In this document: positions 1-11,222 of the stretch, piece by piece
Position numbering within the stretch: the first letter of the stretch is position 1
Layout: each line of letters opens with the position of its first letter
Assembly: GCA_027186245.1 (NCBI GenBank)
Contig: CP114481.1
Coordinates: 57,172,569 to 57,236,568 of the forward strand
Length of the DNA stretch: 64,000 nt
From: Coriaria nepalensis
Taxonomy: Eukaryota > Streptophyta > Magnoliopsida > Cucurbitales > Coriariaceae
Direction of reading: 5' to 3'
Notes under the pieces: model-generated
Database searches by the model: none
What the model was told of the DNA's origin: nothing
What the model saw: only the letters and a program-made list of their open reading frames with translations
Translations under genes and position numbers: made by a program

Positions 1-3000
1 TGGGCATCCTGTGCAGTTGGATCTGCTCCAGCAGCAAGCAGTATCTGTACTAATTCTCTTCCCTCTATGAGAAACGTTGGAAAAAATGAATGACATGATT
101 ACGGCATACAGATGAACAGAAAATCAAATTAAAATATTATATAATCTGACATAGATATACTGACCCACAATATGGATACTGAACGGGGTACAGTTTTAAT
201 ATCCAAGCCAACTTACCTATAAGGCGTACTAGTGTCGACAAACATGAAATGATATATTATCAAACTACATTTGACATTTTCATGATAGAGAATGAATTGA
301 TAATTATCTGAACAGCTTTATCGACTGTTTCAATTAAAGAGTTTTAGAATTACCACTTTCATGGTCTTTCTTTAGAGCAGCTGCCATGCACAATGCAGTC
401 CCCACTGGGGATAATATATCAATTGCATCACCAATCTCTTCATGAGTTGCAACTTCCACCCACCTTTTCACAACAGCTACATTCCAAGTTGCCACACACA
501 AGTGCAATGGTCTGAAACCCAAAAAAGTATCGTTTTGAAATTTCCCGACAACAATTAGAAGAAAAGATATGGTCTAAAAATACCCAGTACTCAGTAATGC
601 AGTCATTTGAGAGATGAAAGAGCAGAAAACTACACATATGCCCAATTAATAGTATAAAAATACCCAGCACGCACTAATGCAAAGTGAGCAGAAAGCCTCA
701 GATGCAGCATCTGAATATGAAACAGAAGAATTTGCACTTACGTCAGGTTTTTTGAGTTTGAAATGGCCATTGACCTACAGCCTCCATTTTCCAGTATGAC
801 GAGAGCACAGTCAGTATATTTCTTGGCCACTGCTCTGTGCAGTACAGATTCACCTTCATCATCCACTGCATTGGGATCTGCTCCAGCCAATAACAACTCC
901 TATTTGTTTACAACAAAAAAATCAATTTTTGTGTGAGAAAGTGAAGGGGTGGAAATGAAAGGGGAAATAAACAAGGGGGGCAAAGTGAGAAATTCAGATG
1001 AAGAGAGTCATGAAATCTTTAAAGTTAACTAAAGACCTACACGCATGCAATCAGGCTGGCCATGGTATGCACAAACATGAGCAACGGAGGGACCAAAGCC
1101 TTCTCTCAACCCCGATCTGACATTGGCACCTCTTTCAATGAGAACACGAACACATTCTGGGGATCCTGCAGCTAATGCGAAAACAAGTGGTGGATCGCCA
1201 TCTTTGTCCAAAACATCAACATTTGCCTCCCTGTACTCCAAAATAGCTTCTAAGAGATCTACACTACCACGTCTACAAGCTAAGTGGAGAGCCGTTTGTC
1301 CATCAGCATTCTGAGCTACTAATAGTGAAGGGATCAGGCTGCTACCATTTCTCGATGCAGCTTTTGCAAGCAGATCTCTGCATAAGCAAGGAAAGTATAG
1401 GTAGAAGATAGCATGTAAGTTTTCTTTTTCAAAAGAATTAAGGGCCTCCTATTAGCTTAGCTTACAGAGGTTCTTATCGAATCACCTCACCTAACACCAC
1501 TAACATCCCCACCAGACACAAGTCGATGTAAATAGTTGGGATTATCGTGAAAAGTTTCCAAATCAGGTATAGGCGATGGTTCTATCACTTGGGATCCAGA
1601 GCATTTAGCAGAGTCACTGAAACTACAAAAATTAAAGGGTGAACCTTTTGTCCAAAAACCAGCACAAAAGCATCAGTCATGGCTTTATGCCAGTACCTTC
1701 ACAACTGGAAACTAATAGAATCCACTTACAATATAAAACATAACGAGCAATAAAAGAAAAGGGTCACAGTCAAAGATCTTACTTTTCTGGGCTCTCAGGA
1801 GGGCTGCGTGGTATCTCCTGCAAATGGTGAAGGAATGTTGATAACATTGCATTGAATGTCGGCCTTCGAGCAGCCTTGAATTGCAGGCACTCACCAATCA
1901 TCTTCCACAGTTCCCTGGGTATTCCAACACCTACAACGCTTGCATACTGGGGAGGCAGTTTTCGAGCCTTGACAACAGCTCGGTAAATTTCCTCTGCACT
2001 TAAACCAGCCCAGCTGGAAGAAAATTTCACTTGTTATTTTTTTTAATTTAATTTTTCCCAAACAAAATTAAAAAAGAAAATAAATTATAATGTGAAATGA
2101 AAGGAGAATCAGTGACTACATACGGGATGGAACCGGTGCACATTTCCACCAATGTACAGCCAAAGCTCCAGGCATCTAATTCTGAAGATATGCCTATTGC
2201 ATTATCCCAGAACAAATTGAGTGTCTTCTTCACTGGCTCCCATGCCTCTGGAGCCGCATAGTGTGGGCTGAGCATTGTACACTCCATACATGAGTGGATA
2301 TTAGTGGAATCACTCTCTGATCGAGCTTTCCAACAAGAAGGTTTCTTAAGAATTGCAGCAAGTCCATAATCAGAAACCACAGCACGACCCTGCGCATCCA
2401 AAAGGAGGTTGGAAGGTTTTATATTCATACAAACAACACCTGCCGCATGGAGCTCGGCCACTCCTCTCGCAATGTCAGCGCCATATCTACAATTGGAGAG
2501 TGTACTTGAATTAAACAGTTAGCTATATTCATCTCATAGTGATTGAGTAGCTGTCATGCAAGACTGTATTTTGAGGATTTCGTAAAACTGTAGGAACACG
2601 TGTATTATAGTGCATCAACATGGTTTTAACTAGCTTCTGACATTTCCTTTTTAACTGAAGAAATGGAAAAGTGTATGGCAAGAGAGAGACTATAAATAAG
2701 CAGGAGCACAGATATCGGACAGCTATCTGGACATTGTTTTATGGTTGATTTATCAGTCATTGCAGAACTTCCATCAATCCATATAATTGTCCATGATGAA
2801 ATACGCTCAATGCCAATTACACATAGCTAGGAAGCCAAATAAAAAGAAAAATACAGAAATCATGGTCTACAGTAGGTTGATCATTTCATCAGATACTTGA
2901 GGAAAACAAAAACAAATATATGACCTTAAGATTTGCTCCAATGTGAGCCTCCCCTCATTGCGCTGCATCTCAGACTGAACGGAGCCATAACACTTGTCCA

Positions 3001-3676
3001 TAACAAGACATAGAGAGCCGTCCATCCTCGTCGATCCATGAAATGTGCACACGTTTCTACACCACATGGAAGCTCGCCGCAAATTCTCGAGCTGGGTCTG
3101 CGCCCAGTCCACATCCATGTTCTCGGATAGTGCCACCTTCTTAACAGCCACGCGGTGGCGGCACTGCCGTGCTCCGCCACCAATCACACCTGCCCACATC
3201 TCAACTCCAGCCCGCCTTCCCTCTCCTATCCGCCGCTGCAGTTTCAAATCATGGTGCGCTCCAACCTCGATGACTGGTCCGCAACCTCCTGAGCTTGAGG
3301 TGTGTGACTTGCGGCTACACCGGCGGCGGCGGGAGAGGGAGTCCTCGTCGTTGTCCACCTCATCATCTGCGTCATCTCCAGCTTCCTCATCGTCGTCTGT
3401 GTAATCGCAGTCAAAATTGGAAACCACGCTAGAATTGGCGTTGGAGCTGGAGTGAATGAGAGACAAAACGGCGTAGTTCTTGCGTAGAGCCTGGACAGAG
3501 TTGCCGACGATGGATACATGACGACAGCGGGGACAGGAAAGTGTGGTGTCAGAGGAGGCGGAAAACATCCGGGACAAACACTCTTTACAGAAGCCATGGC
3601 CACATTGAAGCAGAAGAGGGACTCTTTCCACCTCGTTGTACCGCGTTTGACAGACGGAACAGCAAGGAACCTTCAT
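1..3676 (-). CDS. KEG: E3 ubiquitin ligase KEEP ON GOING (KEG), 5' part
   Basis: RING E3 ligase of the KEG family, which in Arabidopsis ubiquitinates ABI5 at the trans-Golgi/early endosome. The first exon (2925-3676) starts at the ATG at 3676 and encodes an N-terminal RING: CSVCQTRY, then CGHGFCKECLSRMF, then CPRC. A kinase-like domain follows across exons 2925-3676, 2124-2486 and about 1790-2017; the first two junctions were checked and join in phase. The catalytic loop reads CMNIKPSNLLL and the metal-binding motif is DYG rather than DFG, which I recall is also true of Arabidopsis KEG. Exons below 1660 encode ankyrin repeats (for example NADGQTALHLACRRG, and GDPPLVFALAAGSPECVRVL). The ankyrin exons run off the left edge, so the HERC2-like C-terminal repeats are not visible. 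An acidic stretch (about residues 90-110) lies between RING and kinase. No break was seen in the visible exons. Confidence 0.95.
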
Positions 3677-4192
3677 TTCTCACCCCTTCCTCTCCCCTCC
3701 TCTCTCTCTCTCTCTCTAAAATAAAAAACAGTAGAAATCCAGAATCCAGTAGCTAAATTGGGCGGGAGGAGGGAAGATCTCGATCGCGCAAGTCTGTGGT
3801 CAAATCAAGATAGAGAGGAATTGCAGATCCATGAAAGAAGTGGAGAATGAAATCAGAGAGAGGGGAGTTGATGATCAAAGTAGAAGGAAAGAGAAGAGTG
3901 GGAGGAAGCAGAAAGCTTGCTTGCTTGCTTGCAGCCTGCAGTTAGATTAGTTTTCTCGAGTTTGGTTGGGTTGGGTAGGGTTGAGTTGGGTTGGCTCGAC
4001 TTCACAGTTTTCCCTTTATTAGTAGTGAAAAGTCTTTTTTTCAATTTTTATTAACATTAAATTAATAATTAATTACATTATATTATATGATATTATATTA
4101 CATTGACCAAATTATGGTCAGAAGAGTGCTCTGTTTTAACATATATTGTTCTTAGATGATCGAATCATGTACACTCAACTCGGAATGATTAT
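3677..4192. other. KEG 5' region and spacer to the VQ gene
   Basis: There is no credible gene here. Positions 3690-3717 are a pyrimidine run (CT)n just upstream of the KEG ATG, as in many plant 5' UTRs. Positions 3915-3932 are four tandem copies of GCTT/CTTG. Positions 3957-3996 are a GGTTGGGT-type G-rich run on the plus strand (C-rich in the KEG sense). From about 4040 the sequence is AT-rich spacer. Confidence 0.5.
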
Positions 4193-4681
4193 CTAACTAC
4201 CTATCCTATAATCTGACTGGGAATTAGATTGATCCTGTAAGAAATGCTGAAACATTCCTGCAAAACCTTGGTCCATATGTATCAACAGATCATCAAACGT
4301 ATCGAGAGATGATTCGGAAGACTCGGGCAAGTGGGTAGATATTACTACTCGATCATAATCATAGGCAGAATGATCGGGAAATTGGTCGTGAGGCTTTCCG
4401 ACGCCGTTGATCTCCATATACCTCTCGGCCAAGTGGTTAGATAGTACTACTCGATTATAATCGTCGGCAGAATGATCGAGATATTGGTCGTGAGGCTTTC
4501 CGACGCCGTTGATCTTCATATACCTCTCGGCATCGGAGTATCGACCAGTGAGCTCTTGAACAAGAGCTCGGAAGTTGGACGCGCTCGTCTTCACCTTCAT
4601 GGGAGTTGATATGTACACAACCTTCACTGCCTCTTTGTCTCTCTTTCCCTGCTGCTGCTTCTTGCTTTTCATTTTATCCAT
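4193..4681 (-). CDS. VQ-motif protein, SIB1/SIB2-like
   Basis: Intronless gene of 162 residues. The ATG at 4681 is the first in frame; the frame is open further upstream but without an ATG. A basic N-terminus (KMKSKKQQQGKRDKEA) is followed by VVYISTPMKVKTSASNFRALVQELTG, here broken into the lead and the core FRALVQELTG, which matches the VQ consensus FxxxVQxLTG at about residues 34-43. The region around it, and a C-terminal GFAGMFQHF segment, resemble the SIGMA FACTOR BINDING PROTEIN 1/2 group, which bind WRKY33-type factors and plastid sigma factor. The middle of the protein is two tandem copies of a 34-residue unit beginning AERYM and ending NHL or THL; family members as I recall them have no such repeat. 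A TATA-like element lies about 85-95 bp upstream. The family call is firm; the exact orthologue is not. Confidence 0.85.
   Translation of the reverse strand: MDKMKSKKQQQGKRDKEAVKVVYISTPMKVKTSASNFRALVQELTGRYSDAERYMKINGVGKPHDQYLDHSADDYNRVVLSNHLAERYMEINGVGKPHDQFPDHSAYDYDRVVISTHLPESSESSLDTFDDLLIHMDQGFAGMFQHFLQDQSNSQSDYRIGS
4328..4531 (-). repeat. 102-bp in-frame tandem duplication in the VQ gene
   Basis: Two head-to-tail 102-bp copies (4328-4429 and 4430-4531) differ at only a few positions and encode two 34-residue units. Because 102 is a multiple of three, the reading frame is kept. The copies differ, for example, at KINGV/EINGV, QYLDHSADDYN/QFPDHSAYDYD and VVLSNHL/VVISTHL. Confidence 0.92.
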
Positions 4682-4761
4682 AGCTTCAAAGAAACCGCAA
4701 CACAAGTTATAGTTATTACGTAGACAGATGGGTTGTATGTAATGTTTTACCCGACAGGGTA

Positions 4762-4778
4762 CTATATATGCATATATG
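4762..4778 (-). promoter_or_regulatory. TATA-like element of the VQ gene
   Basis: Read on the minus strand the stretch is CATATATGCATATATAG, a good TATA-box core about 85-95 bp upstream of the VQ start codon. The placement would give a short 5' UTR. This is inferred from sequence only. Confidence 0.4.
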
Positions 4779-6339
4779 GAAAAAGGGTACGGAGCGGATA
4801 GAAATTTTCTTGGAAGGCAAACGAAATCAATGACAAAAGTGGGTTAAGTTTCGTGGAAAATAAAGAGGTTGGAGAAAACTATTGAAGAAAGCGACCTTGT
4901 TGATAGAGCAAAGGGAAGCTAATGAGGAAAGGAGGAAGAGGAAGGTTCTGAAGCTTATTACATAGAGATGCTTATTATATGACCCGCTATCTTATGTAAA
5001 CATTCGTGGCACCCACCATGGACATGAATTTACAACAACTTTTGATTTTTGATAACGATCGATCTAAGTGAGACAAGGGTTCATCTATTGAAATAAATTG
5101 ATCGACACGTAATAATTATGTTTTTTTTTTTAAAATATATATTTTAATCATCCTAAATTATTTATAAGTTAGTTAATATAAAAATAATTTTTAAGATATA
5201 ATAATTTTTGTATAAAATTTTATTATTAAATATATAAACATATTCAATTTCTATAATAAAAAAATAAATAAAAATGTATTTTTTATCAACTTATTAATTT
5301 TATTTATGGATAAAAATAACACTTTTAAATTACTATTTTAACTTCACAAAAGTGTGAAGCATCTCGTGTATATATATATATATATATGCAAGAAAGATTA
5401 GATTATTATTTATAATCATTTAAAAATATTTTTAAAATTTTATTATTTTTTAAATATATAATATATTTATTTTAAATTTAAGTTTAAATTTTTAATTAAT
5501 TTAATCACATAAAAGTACAATATCGTAAACTTAACGGAGAATCAAATCAGTCACTCACGTGCGCAGCCTACCGTGACTGAGGAGAAAGTCTTGAGCTGCT
5601 GGGACCAAACTTTGACACTTGTCTTCCTTCTACTGGTTCTTGTAATGGGTAAGGTTTTATTAGAAAGTAAATATTCGGTAAAAGCATTAGATAAAAAAAT
5701 TAATTTTAATATCATTAATATATAAATGACATTATAATATCATAACCACAACTTATACCGACCTAAATTAAATAATAATAATAATAATAATAATAAATTC
5801 AACTTAACGAGGCTTCGAAGTTGATATGCGACAAGTTGGGCGTAGCGGGTCCACCTTTTTGGAAGACATGGATGCTTATTCAAGGCCCATACCAAACCAG
5901 TGGCCCATTTTAATTTAAGAGGCTATTTCTAATTTTGTTTATTTATTTTATTTTCATATATGTTTTGTTGACCAACGACTTCAATTTAAGTGGTAAGGTG
6001 GGAACTGGGGTAGCTAGCTTCTAGTAGAACTAAGAACAACACGAAAAGTATCTCTGAAAAAAAACAAAAAGTGATGCCTGTTCCTTACGACAGTCTTGAT
6101 GACAACATGCTCTTCAATCTAGAAGGCTTAATAAAAACAAAACACCAGCATACAAAGTCTTTATTGTTGTTGAAAAAATTAAAGATGTAGTGTAGTAATT
6201 TGCTTCAAACAGATGGGTCCTAGTAAAGATGAATGTGATTATCAAATGGCAAATACAAAACAATTTCAGTCTGCACTTTTTATTTCACACGATCCATATT
6301 CCGGGAGGCGAAACGGTTAAATACACCGGTGGTGGAGGA
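4779..6339. other. AT-rich intergenic spacer
   Basis: No gene is supported. The block 5110-5520 is very AT-rich and full of stops in all frames. It holds a (TA)n run at 5369-5387. An (AAT)n run of about nine units sits at 5770-5795. The last few hundred bases before 6340 are likely the 3' UTR and downstream flank of the minus-strand NDUFA6 gene. Confidence 0.6.
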
Positions 6340-7766
6340 TTAGGCATAGTTATTAGAGTAGAAGTTCTTGAGAAAATTAGATATGCCTTGATCCTTGGTG
6401 CGCTGATCTTGCATCATCCCTTCACGACGATCGATCACATACTGCCCGATAATGTGGTGCCGCTGCTTTGCATGCTCCGCAATGTTGCCGAGCTCTTCCA
6501 TTGCCTTGAAGAGCAGCATGTCAATCACCTGAAAACTTTCCGGAGGTTATTCCAACTTAGGTGCAAAAACAGAGATTCGAAAATATGGAAGATTTGGATC
6601 TAAAACATACAGCCACCAACCAACCAAGAAAATATGGAGCATTTACATTATGCTTTTTAGAATTTCAGTCTGCACGGCAGAGAGATACTTGGGTGGTCCT
6701 AAGACTAAAGCTTAGTCCACAGGTTAAAAATGTATCACACCGTCCACTCATCCATTTTAAACATGACACATTTTAACAGGTGAACTAAGCTTAGTCCAGA
6801 ACCACCCAAGGATGTCACCTGCAGGGCATTATTAGAAAGATCTAAACTGACCTATTTACATGCTTCAACTGACAGTATTGTTTCAAATAACAATGAGTTC
6901 CACAAGCCTGTCAAGTCATGTATATAATAACCAAAAGGTCCTAGCTTAGAAAGAACCTAGATAAACAAAACCAGATCCAATGTGAAGAAAACTGGCCTGA
7001 TAGACGGAGTTAATGACTCGGAGAATTGGTTAAGAAAATGAACACTATACGAATTTCCAATGACAATGATGACATCAAAATCTCAGATCACTAAATTAAT
7101 TTACTAAAGACTATATGGTCTATCAGCGATATTCACAGAACACCTGCTGACTGTTATGATGTCTTTCTTCAGGTGCAAGACTGCTATGGTCTCTTTCTTA
7201 GGTGCAGGTGTTCAACTTAAAAGGGAAGGGAGAAACAGAATGTGGTCCCCAGAATTAATCTGTGCGCCTTGTGATCATCAACATCTAATCGGTGAGCAAC
7301 TAAATTACAAGTTACAAGGGAAACAACTAATTTGTTCGTTTCAAAAGATACAAGGGGAAAGAAGCAATGGAAAACATGAAATATCACTAAAAAAACTTTA
7401 ACTCTGGCGGTTAAAGGAAAGAATTCTCCAATTCAGAAACTTCGACTCCCCTAAGCAAATCAAAGGCATGGATAATACCCAGATAATGGAGTTAAAATCG
7501 ATGACAATTTATATCAGAAAGAAAAGGAGAATTGATTTAAGAGAGGGAAGGACCTTAGGATTGGTGATGTTGGAATTCTTGCGGATCTCAGTGGCGATGG
7601 TGGAGCGGAGCTCGGAGACTGTCACGACGTCGTGTAGATTGTAAATGTCCATGATTGAAGGCAACGATCTACACGCTGACCTGAAGAAATCGAACACCCG
7701 TGCCCTAGCTTCCTCCAGACTCGCAGAGTTCGGCGGTACCTTCACGGCTCGTAGTGTGAACGCCAT
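6340..7766 (-). CDS. NDUFA6: NADH dehydrogenase (complex I) B14 subunit, NDUFA6, LYR family
   Basis: Accessory subunit of mitochondrial complex I, at the matrix arm with the acyl carrier protein. There are two coding exons, 7554-7766 and 6340-6528, joined in phase 0 at AAG/GTG with consensus GT and TTTCAG ends. They give exactly 133 residues, the length I recall for Arabidopsis At3g12260. Exon 1 encodes MAFTLRAVKVPPNSASLEEA and a Complex1_LYR-type segment (ARVFDFFRSACRSLPSIMD). Exon 2 encodes VIDMLLFKAMEELGN and a C-terminal FLKNFYSNNYA. The frame is intact. The roughly 1-kb intron carries a foldback element at 6689-6809. Identification rests on near-complete similarity to plant B14 proteins recalled from memory. 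Confidence 0.92.
6689..6809. mobile_element. Foldback element (MITE-like) in the NDUFA6 intron
   Basis: A 121-bp inverted repeat. The left arm starts TTGGGTGGTCCTAAGACTAA and the right arm ends with its imperfect complement (GGACTAAGCTTAGTTCACCT read on the minus strand). The arms are about 48 bp around a short loop at about 6737-6762. Each arm contains a palindromic AAGCTTAG core. A clean target-site duplication was not found; the flanks (GAGATAC and GGATGTC) match only loosely. Its size and near-perfect foldback structure fit a MITE; the superfamily is unresolved. Confidence 0.65.
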
Positions 7767-8250
7767 TTCCCCTTTCTCTCTGGCCTTCCCTCCCGGAGTA
7801 AAACTCCTTCAACTGACGACTACTCTATTTGCTCTGTCACTCTTCTTCAGAGTTCACAATGCCGCAACGATTTTTAGGGATTGAAAGCTCATTGACCGAA
7901 CGACGTCGTCTCATCGGCCTGTTTGGATAAAACGCTACATGAGATTTGAAAACATCTTTCTTTGATAATTTGTTATTAATCTAATCTCATTTTTCTTTAT
8001 CATATAAAATTCTGGATAGTAATACATGACCGTTCTTAAAGGAATCTTCGAAGTTTAGTATTTGCGTCTTGAGACTAATAACAAATTGCTTTCTTTCCAT
8101 ATAATCCTATTAGAGATTAAGGACAGGAAATGATAAAGAAGTTGGAACTCTGTTTTTCTTCACGAACAAAAAGCCCATTACAAAAACCCCCTCAGAGTTC
8201 ATAAAAAGAGGGGTATTAAGCAAGGGCTCAACTTTTTGTGTACTCAGATG
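7767..8250. other. NDUFA6 promoter and CYP22 3' flank
   Basis: Spacer between two minus-strand genes with no supported gene. Bases 7767-7900 should be the NDUFA6 5' UTR and core promoter. Bases 8130-8250 should be the 3' UTR of the CYP22 gene. Confidence 0.55.
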
Positions 8251-11222
8251 TTACATTTCTCCACATTCAGCAATAACACAAGCCAGTTTGGGACGGTTGT
8301 TCGGTCCGGTAGCCACATTCTCAATCTTCCTCACTACTAAAAGACCATCACCGAGCACCCGCTGCAATATCACATTAAGATAAATAGATTAGCAAATTCA
8401 TTTTTGAAACAACCCAATTACAAAGGATGGAGTACAAGGGTTTAGAACATACCCCAAAAACTACGTGCTTGTTGTCGAGCCAATCGCATTTTGCACAAGT
8501 GATAAAGAACTGCGGTGAGAATGATTTATATCAGCATGGCCATTCAAACAACATCAATTTAGAGGTTGCACATCTCAAACTTTCTTTCGCAGGCTTATTA
8601 AGTAAGGGGTAGCTTGTAAGCCTACTTTCTGTTATTTATCTTAATACCAAGCGATGGAAATCCTGAATTTGTTTGCAACTTTAAAGGGTTGGCTCAAGAA
8701 AAAATTGCAGAAAATTGTGTCAAATATTACTACATCAGGCACAGAAAAAATATTTGGGAGACAAGACTGAACTGATGAATTTACCTGACATCCATTAGTG
8801 CCTGGCCCGCTGTTTGACTGAAAATGAGAAAAAAAATACAGACTCAGCATTGGATATTTATGTTGGAAAAACACTTTGTAGTTCTAACATCAGAAATATA
8901 ATTTCTATGGTGTAACAGTAAATAATTTAAACGAATGCTTACAAAAGCTATAGTTTATGTATGGTCCGCTTCCAAAATTGAGAGGGTATGCAATAAATCA
9001 AATCTAAAATAAGGGAAAACTTGGAAAGCCAACCTATATTACAAAGAGCCCTGATATAGGGTGTTCTTGGAATTTGGTCGATGTCTAGGAATCAGTTTTC
9101 CACACAGCTCAGGGCTTGAGCATTAGATATAATGGGGTTCCACTTCATGGTGAGGCCCCTGTATCCTGTTTAAGCTATTATTCCCTAAAGAGCATTCCAT
9201 TTTGCAAAATTGAAACTTGGCTACTACATCCATAATAAGTAGGGTTGAGCATCGGATCGGAGCCTACCCGATCCAATCAAATTATCTGGGCATGGATCTG
9301 ATCCGATCTGCATAGGATTGGATCAGGTAGTAGGATATCCGATTTGGGTTCCCCCCCCCCCCCCCCCCCCCTCTTTAGACCTAGTCAACCAGCTTGGATC
9401 CAATCCAATTCTTTCCTTGTATCTAGTTTGGATCTAAAAACACCAACTTGAACCTCCAAAACTCTAGTCTAACTTACCTCACAATCTACCACAATACACT
9501 ATGCCCAATCACACAATCTACCGGAGAGCAGAGGCAGTGGAGAGTAGAGGGGAGGGGTGCGGCGCACTGGGGGGAAATGGGAGGAGGGAGAGATGGGCGG
9601 CGGATAGATAGGAGGGAGGGGGCGGCATCGGGTGAGGGAGGGAGGAGGCAGCATCGGGTGAGGGAGAGAGGGCAGCAGATCTGACAGGGAGGTCAGGGCT
9701 AGTGAACGACAGTAGATCTAACAGGGAGAGGGCCGACGTCGAGAAGGGAGGCAGTCTAACTTATTTCATTTTTTTTTTTAATATTAAAGGCAACATGTTG
9801 GATGACTGATAAATTGATCGGATAGGGTACCCGATCCGAGAAATTTTTAGATGGTGATTATCAGACCCGATTTTTCGGGTCGGGTCAGCGGGTTTTTTTT
9901 TTTAAAAATCATCCCTATCCATAAGGTTGAGAGCTTCCCCACAGTTCATAATTGAACATCTTAGAGACACTACCTCAGAATTCATTGGAACCTGATAATT
10001 TCAAATCCAAAAGAGGCATTAACTCACAAAAATAATACTGGAGAAAGGAGATGGAAGTGACACAAGTAATATACACCTGGAAGGCAGAAAAATAATGCAA
10101 ACACTTCAAGGAAAATGACATGAGAAAAAACACACGAGGAGCTGTACAGCACAAGAAGAGTTTAAGCGATCACCTGATCAAAATATACTACAAGAAGAGA
10201 TAGATGTTTACCATGGACAATAAACCAGGACCAGTGTGCTTGGCAATAAAATTTTCATCTTCAAACTTATGTCCATAAATGGAAACAGATCCACTGCCGT
10301 CACCCTGCATAATAAGAAAAATGGTAAGAAATAAACTGCAAGAAGAAAACCAGTTGGAGTACAACTATATGACACATTCTATTCAGTCAAAATACTCAAG
10401 CAGAATTTCCAAGGAGTTGATGTGTGCTAAGTTGATACTAACCTTCAAGAAATCACCAGCTTGAATCATAAAATCCTTGATCACCCTATGGAACTGGCAT
10501 CCCTTATAACCAACAGGCAGTCCGGCTTTCCTGTAAAATGAGTCAAACACATGCGAGATTGGAGAACAAAATAAAATCACGTGAAGTATAAACTTAAAAT
10601 CATATAAGCAAATCCTAGAATCACTGCCGATATCCACTATCAATTTGTAAGTGAGATCAATGCATTCAGATTTACGCGAAGGACCACAAAGACACGGCAA
10701 TGAATGATATGTCACTGGTTGACATAAATTCGAGTCCCGCACTCAAGCTTAACTATAGAGGCTTGCCATTACATTCAAGTTATGAAAATTGAAACTTTTA
10801 GTTGAACTCAGGGAGCAGAGCAACAGTACACCAAAATATCAAGTATCAACTAATAGCTGACAGTGTCTTAATATCATGGGAAGAGTATCTACTTGCCTGT
10901 ATTCACCAGTGCAGAACTGCCTGCCAGACCAAAGAAAAAGTAAACAAAATTAGGGATTCAGATAGCAAGTAGAAGAGCTGCATGCGTTTCCTAGAAACGA
11001 TTATACAACGGAACGGCGGAAATGATACAGTGAACTCGGGAGAAGGAAGTACCTGAAATTTTCGGCTGTTTTGGGGGCAATATCCGCGAAGAGCTCCATC
11101 TTGATACGACCGGCGGGGATGGTACCGATGGTGATGTCAAAGAAGACGACGGGATTCTTAGGGTTCGGAGGCCTGACGTGCCATTCTACTCCTCCACCTC
11201 CGTTTACACCTCCCGAAGACAT
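8251..11222 (-). CDS. CYP22: Cyclophilin peptidyl-prolyl isomerase CYP22 (PPIH-like)
   Basis: Single-domain cyclophilin, 191 residues, closest to Arabidopsis CYP22 and human PPIH, a U4/U6.U5 snRNP-associated isomerase. There are seven coding exons: 11053-11222, 10897-10920, 10443-10530, 10212-10304, 8785-8817, 8453-8509 and 8251-8361. They sum to 576 nt and all join in phase. Key segments are [35 protein letters not shown] (catalytic Arg), [12 protein letters not shown], and [12 protein letters not shown]. Exon 2 is only 24 nt and is followed by a GC-AG intron (donor AG/GCAAGT). A Gly-rich N-terminal extension ([10 protein letters not shown]) precedes the conserved EWH. The intron between exons 4 and 5 is about 1.4 kb and contains a hAT-like insertion. 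It is head-to-head with THAL across 675 bp. Confidence 0.93.
9240..9917. mobile_element. hAT-like non-autonomous insertion in a CYP22 intron
   Basis: A block of about 678 bp bounded by TAGGGTTGAGC on the left and GATCATCCCTA-type sequence on the right (AAAAATCATCCCTA). These ends are imperfect inverted repeats of the TAGGG(A/T)TGA kind common in plant hAT elements. Both ends carry CCCGATCC or GGGTCGGGT tracts. The flanking 8-mers ATAATAAG (9232-9239) and TCCATAAG (9918-9925) agree at five of eight positions, so the target duplication is degenerate at best. Inside are a 21-bp pure C run (9351-9371) and a G-rich degenerate minisatellite (about 9530-9740) with a repeated GCATCGGGTGAGGGAG. No transposase is encoded. 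Confidence 0.55.

Noticed and set aside
3045..3404. 119-codon frames on both strands over the KEG first exon
   Set aside because: Overlap with the RING-kinase frame and codon-bias shadows; no domain seen.
3957..3996. Possible telomere-like repeat (GGTTGGGTTGGGTAGGGTTG)
   Set aside because: Not the plant TTTAGGG array; it is a short irregular G-rich run near the KEG promoter.
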